A stretch of 64,000 nt of DNA from Brachycybe producta (taxonomy: Eukaryota > Arthropoda > Diplopoda > Playtdesmida > Andrognathidae), in NCBI GenBank assembly GCA_036925085.1, contig JAUPFP010000016.1, positions 2,442,903 through 2,506,902 of the forward strand, written 5' to 3'. Within the stretch, counting starts at the first letter, position 1; each line of letters opens with the position of its first letter. The notes under the pieces were generated by a model. The model worked only from the letters and a program-made list of their open reading frames with translations, was not told where the DNA came from and did no database searches. Below, in pieces: positions 47,737-58,727 of the stretch. The position numbers were made by a program, and so were the translations under genes.

Positions 47737-48358
47737 AGTCATTCTGCAAATTCACTTCAGTCAATTTGAAAAATCACTACTTCAGTAGCAAATCTACATA
47801 TTCACTACAATTGTAGACAATTTGCAGAATGTCTAAAATCAACAAGCCAATTTTAAGATGACTCATTGTTTTAAACATGTTGCGTTGCACATTGCTTGAA
47901 ATGTTAGTTAGTTTGCAAAGTTACTAAAACCTCGTTTTCATGATGATAGTTTTCACGATACGTTTTCACGTTGCTCTCTTGACAGCAACTATCGTGAAAA
48001 CCACATGATAGTCACTATCAACACTGTTGCGATAGTGATAGTACTGCAGTCGCAATAGTAATAGTTGTTGTGTGACCGCTTGAAGGGAAATATTCACTTT
48101 ATAGGGAAATTTGGCTTCTGGAGGAAGAGAGGCAACACTGTTTTTGACTCAATTATGTCTGTGACGTGTGTAGACGTCACACTGTCATGTCACAGAACTA
48201 TTACGTTACTTCAAGACAAGTTGCTATATCGTGAGAGAGTGAACTATCGCACTCTCTACTCACAGCTACTCTCACGAAAGAACTATCGCCGTGAAAACGA
48301 GGCGTAACACCAAATGGATGGTTTTTCAAATTGACTAGTGAATTTGTATAGAATGACT
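47737..48358. mobile_element. 622-bp element enclosing a second element
   Basis: The outer inverted ends are AGTCATTCTGCAAATTCACT (left) and AGTGAATTTGTATAGAATGACT (right; trimmed matches AGTCATTCT and AAATTCACT), and pairing continues through AGTCAATTTGAAAAA. A second inverted pair, CCTCGTTTTCA at 47,930 and TGAAAACGAGG ending at 48,302, lies inside. Confidence 0.65.
47930..48302. mobile_element. Nested ~373-bp element, CTATCG-rich
   Basis: It is bounded by CCTCGTTTTCA and its inverse. The interior repeats ATAGT, CTATCG and GATAGT words on both strands, giving a self-similar sequence like the 36,085 element. Confidence 0.55.
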
Positions 48359-48609
48359 CCACTTTGAACCTTTGTAAGATAAACACACAAATAGGCCTAT
48401 TTAAATCTATTTAGAAGAAGAAAAAAACGCAAACTCTATCAAATTAGATATGAAAATTAAATATCATTATCATTATAATGAAGAGGAAGATTTTTTAAAA
48501 AAAAAAAGAACAATGATCGACACCGATTCAAATTAACACAATTCTACTTAAAACACGTAAAAAGAAAGTTATCTAAAAATATTCAGGTGATTCCGACATT
48601 TGAAACCCA

Positions 48610-48975
48610 TTTTAAGATGGTTTTAAAGTTGAAAATGAAGAGAAACTTGAAAGTGTTTTAGAAACTAGAAAGGGTATCTTGCTCAATCATCATTTCATGG
48701 CTTTTGATATCTTTCAAAATAAGCTATTTATGTTGAGTTTAAAAATGACCAAATTTCTAAACAGACGACACTATAAAGACGATATTTTTTTAATATTTTT
48801 TGTTTATATAGAAAGTTTATTTTGAATAATAATATCAACATGAAAATATCCAGAAGTGATTTAGCTAGTAGCTACCATTCTAGTTTCTAAAACACTTTAA
48901 AAGTTTCTCTTAATTTTGCTCTTAAAACGACAGAATTAATCAAAGAGTTCGAAAATCAGCTCTTCATAAACCATA
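48610..48975. repeat. FB-A fold-back repeat
   Basis: Left arm GATGGTTTTAAAGTTG, TTTTAGAAACTAGAAAGGGT; right arm TACCATTCTAGTTTCTAAAA and CTCTTAAAACGACAGAATTA, ending GAAAATCAGCTCTTCATAAA. The inner AAAGTTTATTTTGAATAATA is the usual FB-A centre. Confidence 0.75.
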
Positions 48976-48984
48976 AAGTATTTT

Positions 48985-49260
48985 TAGAAACTAGAAGAGT
49001 AAATTAGAATCACTTGAGGAGAATTTCATGTCACAACCTTTAAAAATTATTACAATTTAGACGTTTTATTTTCGACTTTTTTTTTCTTCAGAAGAACACA
49101 TAATTAAAAATCAACAAATTTTAAATTTCCACAAAAAAGTTTATTTTAGAAGATATGAAAATTTTCTAAGAAAAATGATTTAAAATAAGATCCGTTCTTA
49201 GTAACTGATTTATTCTAGTTTCTAAAACACATTGAATTGAATTTCTTTTTTTTCTAAAAC
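48985..49260. repeat. Second FB-A copy, head to tail with the previous one
   Basis: Starts with TTTTAGAAACTAGAAGAGTA and ends with TTCTAGTTTCTAAAACACAT. It follows the 48,610 copy almost directly, suggesting tandem duplication or repeated insertion at one site. Confidence 0.6.
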
Positions 49261-50330
49261 ATAAACGTTATTAAGGGTTTTATTACCACATTGCTTTCTA
49301 ATTTGCATATTTTGAAAATTTTACAACATATTAGCAAAAAATGAAAGAAAAAAAAAATCCATAATATTCATTCAAACGTGTATATCGATTCGTATCGATA
49401 TTCGTGCATAGAAATTTGTTCATTTTATGAGTAATATTATAAGAAAAAAGAAAAGATTACGCAACTGAAAACTCATTTCGACATTTTTTTTTATAATAAT
49501 CACCTCTAATTTATAAATCGTAATTAAAAAAGAACACATTTCTTCTGTTTCTTAATAATAATACCTTTCAATGTAATTTCTTCAGCGGCGATCTTCATAT
49601 AAAAACAGGTAAAGAAGAAGAAGAAAAGAAACCGACACACAATTCACTTTCACCTCAAAAATACAATTGAAAACAACTCTTTCAAAGCGAAAAAAACGAC
49701 TAGAATTCCTCGTATAAACGTTTAGACAACACTTTTTTCATTGGAAACGGCGTCAATGTCCATCAAAATCAAAGAAAAGTCACTTTTAACACGGAAACAA
49801 TCGTAAAACAACCGCGGAAATACAAGAAAAAACAAACTGACTCAAAAAATTAATTAAAATCGTACTCAAATAAACGTCACTAGAGGACGCTGCCATACAT
49901 TCGCGGAACACTAGTGACTAACAACATCAGCAAAAGGCCGCCGCCGCCGCAAAATCAAACAAACAAAACAAAATCAAAATAAGCAAAATTAAATACTCCT
50001 TTGAATAAGCATTATTCAACTGTAAAATTAATTAATAATATTCAAATAATACGTACAATAATGAAATATACATAAAAAAGTCTTAATTAAGATTTTTTTC
50101 GTGCAAGTCTTGCCATAGCCTCCTTATAGAGGAAGGCCCTTCACAGAAGAGCAATAGATAGAGAGATATCTATCTCTATCCATAGCCTCCTATAGGATAA
50201 TAGGAGGAGTATGCTATGCTCTATCACAAATGGTCTAGCTGGCAATCACGGAGCACAAACTGCCATCTAGTAGTCACAATTAAAAACATTTTTTTCTTCA
50301 CCTCTCTACCTCCCTGTTTCCGATTATGAA
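49261..50330. other. No gene recognised; possible 5' gene region near 49.6-49.95 kb
   Basis: Mostly AT-rich. Between about 49,740 and 49,960 the sequence has more CpG and a GGCCGCCGCCGCCGC tract near 49,936, unlike its neighbours. On the minus strand an ATG at 49,599 opens MKIAAEEITLK and meets a possible gtatta donor. This could be a promoter and first exon, but nothing links it to a gene. Near 50,110-50,210 the words CATAGCCTCCT and ATCTCTATC recur. Confidence 0.25.
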
Positions 50331-50472
50331 ACAGGCAGTTGGGCGCAGCTAGAAAAATTCTATTAGCCCCGCCCTTTTATGAACATCAGACCAATAACAA
50401 ACAGAATCAAGCGCGTAACAAACCAAAATAACCAATCAGAACGAACTTATCTGGCTGCGCCCAACTGCTTTA
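50331..50472. mobile_element. 142-bp hairpin-family element with perfect 9-bp duplication
   Basis: It begins ACAGGCAGTTGGGCGCAGC and ends GCTGCGCCCAACTGCTTTA. The direct repeat GATTATGAA flanks it exactly (50,322-50,330 and 50,473-50,481). It contains the CCCCGCCCTTTTATGA core of the 44,562 family, but its arms pair over only ~18 bp. Confidence 0.85.
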
Positions 50473-50695
50473 GATTATGAACAGCTGATTTTCGAACTCT
50501 TGATTATTATGTCTTTCAAGTGAAAGATTAGAAAAACTAGAATGGTAGCACAATCACGAAAAATATTTTCATTTTGATATATATTTCAAAATAAATTTTT
50601 TTATCGAGAAAAATTAATAAATATCGTCTGCTTAAAGTTGGGCCATTCAAGTTTCTTTTTAAACACTTTAAACCCATCTTAAAATAAAGCCAAAC

Positions 50696-51602
50696 TTAAG
50701 AGCCTAGATCCACGTCCATCTTGTTGTTTTGAGCAGACGACAACGAGACAAATGAGTGTTCTTATATAGTGTTACTAAAACTGCAAGAAATCGCCTCACA
50801 ATCGCTCAATTCAAATACAGTAAAGTGCAAAATGCAATAAAAAGTATTGTTCTTCACGTGCTCGATTTATATAATTTTTGAAAAGGTCCTTCTATTTTTA
50901 AACAAGGTTCAAAGTCGTTCGTTTTTTCAACCCCATGTTAAATCCCATAGGATCAAAAACCATCCCACAAACATTTGAAAAACTCTCGTTAAAAACGATT
51001 TAGAACAATAACAAAATAATTAGCACATACATTCATGTATTGGCTTCACGATGTTTCCTTTTTATAGATGTTGAAAAGGTCCTTCTATTTTTTAATAACG
51101 TTTAAAATCGTACGTTTTTTAACTCCATGTTAAGTCTCATAGGACTAAAACACCGTCCAACAAAAGTTAAAAGAATTCTGATTAAAAATGATTTAGAGCA
51201 ATCAGAAAAATTAGCACGTACTTACATGTGTTTATTGCCTTCAGGATTATTCCTTTTTCTAAATTTTAAAAGGGCTTTCTATTTTTAAATAACAAGTAAA
51301 ATCTTACGTTTTTTTAACTCCATGTTAAGTCCCATAGGAGCAAAAAACCGTCACCCAAACATTTGAAGAACTCCCATTAAAACGACGTATAACAATTAAT
51401 TAAAAATTAGCACGTGCATTAATCTATTGGCTTCACGATGTTTTCTTTTTATAAGGTTAGCAAGCGAAATTATTTTTCTATTAATTATTATGTGACTTCG
51501 AACCGGGAGAAAAAACGTTAAAAAACCGTTTTTCAATCAACAACGATCGCAGCGCCTACATTCGGAGAAATTTTGAACTAAACGATGTATCTAGCCTCTT
51601 AA
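50696..51602. mobile_element. TTAA-flanked, piggyBac-like element, copy 2
   Basis: It starts TTAAGAGCCTAGAT and ends ATCTAGCCTCTTAA, giving TTAA on both sides. Three tandem ~187-bp units lie inside (landmark CCATGTTAAATCCCATAGGA at about 50,932, and related words at 51,120 and 51,320). Both this copy and 36,725 carry a CGCCTACAT word near the right end. It has one more internal unit than copy 1. Confidence 0.7.
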
Positions 51603-54440
51603 AACATAACTATGACAAAACTTTCTAAAGCATATTTACATAAACATTTTAAGCCTGCCTCTTAGGTAGCTTCTACACGATCAATTCGGGCTTATCGATC
51701 TTTTCGTTTTTCTTTTGCTGTTTTGCGTGGCAGCACCTATTTTTTTTACTAATTGCTCACCTTCTCATCATAGCAAACTAAGCAAATCATTATAACTTAA
51801 ATGTTCAAACAAATACGGATTGACAAGCCAAAATTAATCGTGAATAAGTGCCTTTAGAATTTAGAAACAAAACACAAACAATTTGATAGCCAGATATTTG
51901 AGAAAGAAAAAATCTAAATAAATTTGTGATATTTTTTAATTATATTTATAATTTTACATACAGTGAATGTGTTTATTAATTTTAATTCTTTACTACAAAC
52001 TACTGTAATAAAAAACATCCATGTTTTTCAAAATAGTACAGGTTGTCTCAAACTAAACTAATAAGGACTTTCGAGACATGTATTTATCTATCTTTCAAAA
52101 TACAACATTCTTAGAAAATAATAATTAAAAAAAAAACATGAAAATAATAGAAATGAACAAAAAAAAAAAGGTTTAAAAAATTGTACATATAAGAGCTTAC
52201 TAAATAAAATTTAATAAAAAAAAATTCGCATTCTTTTCTTAGAAAAAACATCAGATAAAAAATATGAGTGACTTTAATTGTATAAAATTTGACATTAAAG
52301 TCTTTCAGTATAATTTTATACAATTAAAACTCATTAATATTTTTATATTATACATTGTTAACATTCATTAATGATAAACTCTTTTTTTTATTAACAAATA
52401 GGATTCACATGAAAATATCTGCATGTAAAACTAAACATGAAAGAAAAAATCTAATTTAACACAATAATGCATAACATTTATGCAATACTATAAAAATTCC
52501 ATAAAGTTGTCAAACTTTTTTGTTAATATCGATTTATCATGATATATAATATATCTGTGAGATCATAAACAGTGGGACTTTTTAATGAGAATCTTGTAAG
52601 AAAAAAAACACTTTTAAAAAGACAAAACTATCATTTTACTGTAAAAAAACCTCTATATTCAACATATTTCAAAATTCAAACGTAAGTTCTAAAGTTCAAT
52701 CTCCGCTAGAGTCGAGTAAAAGAATCGTTTCCACTAGTTAAACAGAAACATAGACAAGTCAATAATACGCCAGGGGTTTACTCCCCAGGGGCGTAACTTT
52801 TTTTTACCGTTCTCAACGTATGGCCCCGTGACCACTTTCGACCACGATTTTCCAGATTCGCCCACGGTGGCCGAAAATGGGCACCGGGTTGCCGACGCAC
52901 TCTGCCGGGTCCTAACCGACTAAACCTCCGTATTAAAAACATAATGCAATACAAAACTCCTATATAATGTCTATGGAGCGTTTTAAGTTTAGCTTTGTTT
53001 AAATTTCACTTTGGCTTAAGTAACGTTTTAGAATACAGTCAGTTAACACCCGTATTCTGACACGTTACTTGAAATAAAGCTAGCTTAAAACAAGACTTGG
53101 GCAAAACTTTCTCAGACTATTATAAGGAGCCTTTTTAAGCATTGCTTTGTCTTAAGTAAGGTTTTAGAATAAGACTATTAGGATAAAAAAAACTTCCCTT
53201 TCTCAGCTTTTTAGCAGCAACTATTAGAAGAAATTGAATGCGTTTAAAAGAAAGCCGAGAGACAAACGAACTTTTTCTATAAAAAGTTTGAAAATGTCAA
53301 AATTGTATCTTGCTTTCTTTTCGAACAATGAAACAGCTCTAGCAACCAAACAGCAATTCTGAAACGTCATGAAAATATCTCGTTACCTGAAAAATGTATT
53401 AAATATACTTAATTTATCTTAAAACTGAAAGATGTTCATGAAGAACGACCTCGTTGTTTACAAAAAGGACCTTTTCGAAGTCAATGACTTTTAACATGAA
53501 TGAACCAAATTAGTAAAATTCAAAAGGGTAAAAATTAGAAATCTGTTTTAATATTGTAACCAAAAAACATTAAATACCTGGCCACGCCATTCAAGAAACA
53601 ATTGCAATTTCAATTATAGTTCAAAATAATATATACACAAATATACAGTATATTTGTGGTTAGAATCGTTAGAATCGAGGCCGTGTTTTTGGAACCTTCA
53701 TGTTTCACTATGGCGTCCTGAATCACGTTCCCACTTAGGTGTCTAGGCTCTTAATAACTTACAGTTATTAGACAACCATTAATATCTTTACTAGAAAAAA
53801 ATGAGGCAAGAAACTAGAGGCAGTTTTAAAAATTGTTGATGTCAACAAACAATTTCGGATTTATACAACTTCATTAGCAAAAATAGATGAAAAAAAAAAC
53901 AACAAATTACATGTTGTTGACATCAATTAGATAAAAAAAAAATAAGGACTGCCATAACAAATTTATTTTTGCAAAAAAAATACAGAAAACATTTTTTTCT
54001 TTCTCTCACTTGCTCGAAAAACAAACTTTTGACTTTTACATTTACTTTTGAAATAATGAATACAAAACGCATCAAACCATCAGAACGCTTTTTTTAAAAA
54101 AACATCTTCAGAAAGAATTATTTAAAAAAACCTCCAGAGAAAATTATTTGAAAGAAGAAAAAAAAAGCTAATTAAAAAGTATTCGTAATTTTAATAACGA
54201 TATATATATTTATAAAAAATTAACTGTTTACGATAGTATGAAAAATGATTTTCACTAAGTTTCACTGTTAAATTTTGTATTTTTCAAACTAACATAAAAG
54301 TCCATTTTTCAAAATATCATCATCATGAAAATTACCTATGGACCCTAGTATTAAAATATCACGAGAAAAAAAAAAGGATGAGAAAAAAAAATTATAAATT
54401 GAATATTTATAAAGGCCACCCATAGAAAAACCTTGAAACT
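51603..54440. other. Intergenic, 3' of the RNF168 gene; repeats only
   Basis: AT-rich, except a GC-richer island at about 52,770-52,920 that has no recognisable coding sequence. A small inverted pair around AAGTAACGT(TTTAGAATAC) lies at 52,990-53,100. At 53,740-53,757 TAGGCTCTTAA is the end of a third TTAA-flanked element whose other end I did not find. Confidence 0.5.
54190..54195 (-). terminator. Candidate poly(A) signal (ATTAAA) for the RNF168 gene
   Basis: ATTAAA on the minus strand about 250 nt past the stop codon. The region is so AT-rich that chance matches are expected; AATAAA at 53,962-53,967 is an alternative. Confidence 0.25.
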
Positions 54441-57400
54441 TTATGAGGCAATCCTAGGTTTTTGCCTGAGATTATAGGCCCCAGGTGTCCCCTTTCTCCT
54501 GTCGATACAATAAGGATCTCGACTGATTTCGCTATTCAGCTGCTGTTGCACCCTAATGGCTAAAAGACGATCGGCATCTTCACGTTTTGTGTTTAATTTT
54601 AAGTCGACAGCTTTGTGTTTCTTGCCGATCTCAACGGCATTAAGCCCCCGTTTTTTATTTTCAACCCTGCTTTGGCTCAATTCCTCGTTATTATTATTAT
54701 TATTACCAACATTCGTACACCTGACGTTATTGTTGTGGTCGTCGCTTTTCACTTTCGCCTCCGTGACTCGCGCCATATTACGAGACTTCCATCTTCTCAA
54801 TTGAAATGAGTTACCGTGAACCGGATTCTCTTTATCGACAGCTGTCTGAACACATTTGTTTTCCGACCGTAACAAAATTGAACGCCGCGCTTTTGGCGCC
54901 ACGAACCTTGACGAAGTCGAAGAAAAGTTGGCCACTGGTTGCGCCACTGGTGCGAGAGGTTGTGGAAGTGGCTGTTGATGCAGCCGTGAAGACTGAACAA
55001 TACTCTTCATCGAAGAACAAGGATTAGACAAAATACTAACCTTGCTACGTCTATCGTATTCCATCACGGCGAGACGTTTACGAAACCACGTACTCTCGGT
55101 CGGTTTCGTAACGCTATTTTCACCGGAATCCAACTGAGACATAAGGTTACGAGGTGTCGCGTGTATGAGTTTCGGTTCTTCTGCAACACGACCGTCTGGT
55201 AACCTTCGTGGAGGAGTCTTCGGAGCCACTTTGATCGGCCTGAAATGGCGCAATTCCTCGTTGATGCTATCTTCGCTTTCGATGCTCTTACTACGAACGA
55301 GAGGCGCTGAAACAAACAAAAGAAAATCTTTTTGAATTATTTTTCAAATAGAGATGGGATTTTATGTATTAATGAAATATACTCGTAGTTTATTTAAATT
55401 AATAAATTAAAAACGCTACTCGAACACTGATTATTCTGTCTTTCAGGTGCAAAATTAAGCGCAATTAGAAAGTGTTTTAGAAACTAGAAGGGCAGCTCAA
55501 TCATTTAAGGATATTTTCACGCTGATATCTTTCAAAATACACTTTTTAGGCAAAAATAAAAAAAAAATATCGTCAGCTTAAAGACGGGTCATTTTCAAAC
55601 TCTCGTAAAAATCTTATTTTGAAAGATATCAAAATGAAAAAAACCCGTTATATGACTAAGTTACCCATCTAGCTCTTAAAACACATTCAAGTTTCTTTTC
55701 ATTTCGCACATGAAAGACAGAATAATCAGAGTTGAGAGATGGTTTAACTTTAAAACCAACTGAGAAATATTCAAAACCAAGAAGAAGAAAAAGTAAATAT
55801 ATTTATTCTTACCTCGTACGTTCGTTTCCAAACCAATCTGCGATTCGTCACTCGAACTATCCAGGTCCGTTTCACTACTTTCGATGACATGTTTCGAATC
55901 GAAACATGTCGAAAGTAGTGAAACAGACCTAGATAGTTCGAGTGACGAATCGGTCGCCGCTGTAGTCTTCTTATTCAAAACTTCCTTCGAAGTCTTTTCG
56001 TTATTCTCTTTCTCAGGAAACTCAAATTTCGTCTTCAACGATTTCGTACTATGCATCGGAACATCGTTACTACTCCTCGAGCGTCTTCTTGAAGAAGATT
56101 TATGAGTTTTCGCTTTACAACGGAAGTCAAGTCGAGCAGTGGACGACGAAGGACGCAAAAAGTCAGCAATGTGAGTCAGTGTTTGTTCAACCGCCGTTTC
56201 CTCTTCGTCCGCAGAAACCTAAAAAGAAAAAAAAAATGTCACGAAACGTTATTAATTGAGTTCTAAAGTGTCGATAGAGATTTAAATCGTTAAGAACTTC
56301 GTTAATTTTCTCCGTCAGAATCTTTGCAATGGCACGATCTCGATTCGCAATCTCTTTTATTTTCATTTCTTCCTCTTCATCTTGCTCTTGTAAAGTCTTT
56401 ATAAGTACTTCGCTTCTTTTGTTTTCCAACTCTTCTTCTTTCTTCGCCTTTAAATAAAAATACGACAATGTTTACAGTCGAATTAACTTTGTAGAAAAAC
56501 AAACAAACGTAACCTTGCTGATAAATTCTTCGTATTCCTTTCTAATCTCACCCGGTTTAGCAAGAGGGTTTAGAAACTCAGATTCTAAAACAAAACAAAA
56601 AAACTCAAAGTTACATCAAACATTACAAAAAAAATGATTTTCAAAAATTAAGATGCAAAAGTTATTTAAGATCGCTGATTTTTGAACACTAAATTATATT
56701 TGTATTTCATAAGTTAAATTAATGCAGCTGAATAGATAATTTTGTTTTTGTCTCCCCGGATAGCGCCATTGCAGTGGCTATTATGTTCCAAATCCGCGGT
56801 TTTGCGAAAATTTAGATTTTTCAAGCGATTGTTTTTCAGGAGAAAAATTACGAAAAAACTTCAGTGTTTTAGAACCAGAATAGTTCGTGATAATGTTAAA
56901 AGTTTTTTCACAATAATATTTTTAAAAATATACTTTTTATGATAGTTTGAAGAAGAAAAAAACGAAAATAGTTTTTCATGAAATTTCAATGAAAAAAAAA
57001 AACCTAAAAACGGGTCATTTTCAAACTGAACTATAAAATGTATATTTGTTAAAATATTTTCTTGAAAAAACTTTTAACGTAATCTTTTACCATTCTAGTC
57101 TTGAAAACAATTTGAATTTCTTTGTATTTTGTATTTCTTTGAATTTCTTTTGCATCCAAATTTTCCAAAAACATTTATGGAGCTTAAGCATTAGCCACTA
57201 GAGTGGCGCCATCTGCGGAGACAAAAACAAAATAAAATACCTAACCAGCCACCTTAAGCTAAATTAGAAAGGTATCTCAATCACTTCGGGATATTTCCAT
57301 GTTGATATCTTTCAAATTAAACATTTTTTATAGTACACACGTTGACAGAAAATGCTTATTTTGAAAGATATCAACATGAAAATCGGTCTTTAGTGATTGA

Positions 57401-58272
57401 GTTACCTTTCTACAAGTTTCTCTTCATTTTGCACGAGAACGACAAGAACAACCGTAATTTAAGAGGTGTTTTATACTTTATAAAACCACCTTAAGATTGC
57501 TCATGAACAGCTGATTTTCGAATTCTTAGCACAACGCTATATACGCTCGTACTTTTAATTTGCTTAAAAGACAGTTGCAGACGCGCATGCGACTTCCGCA
57601 ATCACGTGTCAAGAGCAATTTGCCGTGACAGGCTACAAAACGCCTGAAAATGTGACATCTCTCTCTCTCTCTCTCTCCTTCTAAAACGCAGGTTATCGCA
57701 GAAGACAACTGAAAAAGTGAAAACTTTAAAGACATAAAATACATAAAACTTCAATAAATGCGTAAAGAAAAGTTAACAAAAGTTTGAAATAATTTCGCAA
57801 AGAAACGAGAAAGTTGCTGAACTCAAGCGTTTTAGAGATTTATGACGTCATGTGTCCGTTACAGCGTCAATGACGTCACATATAAGTTGGGTTTTGACAA
57901 GGACCCCCATTTGGAAGCGATTCAAAGGTTTTTGGGTTCCGTACCATCGTCCTGATCTTTGTCATCCGGTTCTTCATCGTCTAAACCGCACAATCGACGC
58001 CGTACGCGTTCTGGAAAAGCGTTCTGAATGAGTTTCCACCTGTCTTCGTTGATGAGTGTGTTTTCGCGGGTCGCTCTTCTGGCCCATGAAGAGATCCGAG
58101 TTCGACACATTGGACACGTTAGACTGGTCTCGTTCACGTTCTGCCTGAAGCACGTCATGCATAACTCGTGCGTGCAAGGCATCGTGACAGGTTCGATTAG
58201 AATACAGAGGCAAATTGGACATATAACGTCCGATAATTTTGGCACAACCGATTTCGCCATGGACGCCGCCAT
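54441..58272 (-). CDS. RNF168: E3 ubiquitin ligase RNF168-type (complete, five exons)
   Basis: Exons: 58,272-57,945, 56,584-56,514, 56,447-56,298, 56,218-55,813 and 55,306-54,441; all junctions are GT-AG and keep frame, giving 606 residues (human RNF168: 571). A C3HC4 RING finger spans residues 18-56 (C18, C21, C33, H35, C38, C41, C53, C56), followed by RISSWAR. Exon 2 gives LAKPGEIRKEYEEFISK, the UMI-type ubiquitin-binding region. Exon 3 ends in a MIU1-like helix (RDRAIAKILTEKI). The C terminus has MIU2 (ADRLLAIRVQQQL, ~560-578) followed by an LR motif with RRKGTPGAYNLR. In vertebrates RNF168 ubiquitinates H2A at DNA breaks and recruits 53BP1; RNF169 shares the RING and C-terminal modules, but the central UMI and MIU1 favour RNF168. 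The start ATG has a strong context. The exon 3 donor (gttctt) is weak and is my least certain junction. Confidence 0.93.
55430..55740. repeat. FB-A fold-back repeat in RNF168 intron 4
   Basis: The clearest FB-A copy. Left arm: GATTATTCTGTCTTTCAGGT, GTTTTAGAAACTAGAAGGGC, GATATCTTTCAAAATACACT. Right arm: GAAAGATATCAAAATGAAAA, CCATCTAGCTCTTAAAACAC, CATGAAAGACAGAATAATCA. The arms pair over about 140 bp around a short T/A-rich centre. Confidence 0.85.
55841..55952. repeat. Inverted repeat inside the RNF168 coding exon 4
   Basis: 55,841-55,897 and 55,899-55,952 are reverse complements with two substitutions and one 3-nt difference, separated by a single A. Minus-strand translation gives SSLELSRSVSLLSTCF and then SKHVIESSETDLDSSSDES. 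The plus strand reads the same acidic stretch, SKHVESSETDLDSSSDES. See findings. Confidence 0.95.
56738..57235. mobile_element. Inverted-repeat element in RNF168 intron 1, with FB-A inside
   Basis: The left end ATTTTGTTTTTGTCTCC then GCGCCATTGCAGTGGCTA pairs with the right end TAGCCACTAGAGTGGCGCC then GGAGACAAAAACAAAAT. An FB-A-like unit (AACCAGAATAGTTCGTGATA to ACCATTCTAGTCTTGAAAAC) lies between. Confidence 0.6.
57244..57500. repeat. FB-A fold-back repeat in RNF168 intron 1
   Basis: Left arm: CCACCTTAAGCTAAATTAGA, CATGTTGATATCTTTCAAAT. Right arm: ATTTTGAAAGATATCAACAT, GAGTTACCTTTCTACAAGTT, ending ATAAAACCACCTTAAGATTG. Both outer tips carry CCACCTTAAG, but as a direct repeat: the left tip is not inverted, while the right tip has the usual orientation. 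Confidence 0.65.
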
Positions 58273-58377
58273 CTTTTGTTTGAAAAGGCGGGACTTGACA
58301 GTGTTACCCAACAGCACAATGTTGTCAGATAAATAAAATATTGTCAACCAAGAGCATAGCCTCCTCTCCTCGTCCAT

Positions 58378-58420
58378 ATCGTCTGTTAAAACCAATGGGT
58401 GGCGCAATCTTCTGGACCCT
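58378..58420. repeat. Left arm of a 43-bp long-range inverted repeat
   Basis: ATCGTCTGTTAAAACCAATG and onward pairs with 59,472-59,514 at 39 of 43 positions. The arm lies about 100 bp upstream of the RNF168 start codon. Confidence 0.8.
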
Positions 58421-58727
58421 AAGCAGGCTATGTTCCAACAACTTTTTATAAAGAAATTACGCATTATAAAAATCTTAAATCATATTTTTTCAATTAAAAA
58501 GAAAAATTAACTGAATGAACTTTATAATTAACTTTTTATAATAACTTCACAAATGATATTTTTTTAATTACAAAAGGAAATGAATGTAATTTATTTACAT
58601 TCAAATTTTCTTTTATCTAATTTTTTTTTAAAAATAGTAATGAAAAATACTAAAAAGTTTTTTAACTTTTCTTGACTCAATTACTTTTCTTAACTTATCA
58701 TGGTTTTAACCAACATTGCATTAGTTT

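Noticed and set aside
55884..56105. Plus-strand frame reading ESSETDLDSSSDES
   Set aside because: Not a second gene: it arises because the inverted repeat makes the two strands alike. Reported as a finding about the repeat.
57840..57885. Two TGACGTCA-like sites (ATGACGTCAT) as an RNF168 promoter element
   Set aside because: They lie in intron 1, downstream of the start codon, and match short palindromes common in the repeats here; regulatory use is unsupported.
57922..57944. In-frame continuation of RNF168 exon 1 to a stop after EPKNL
   Set aside because: The gtacgg donor at 57,944 joins in phase to the exon giving ESEFLNPLAKPGEIRK, which restores the conserved domain order; the read-through frame does not.
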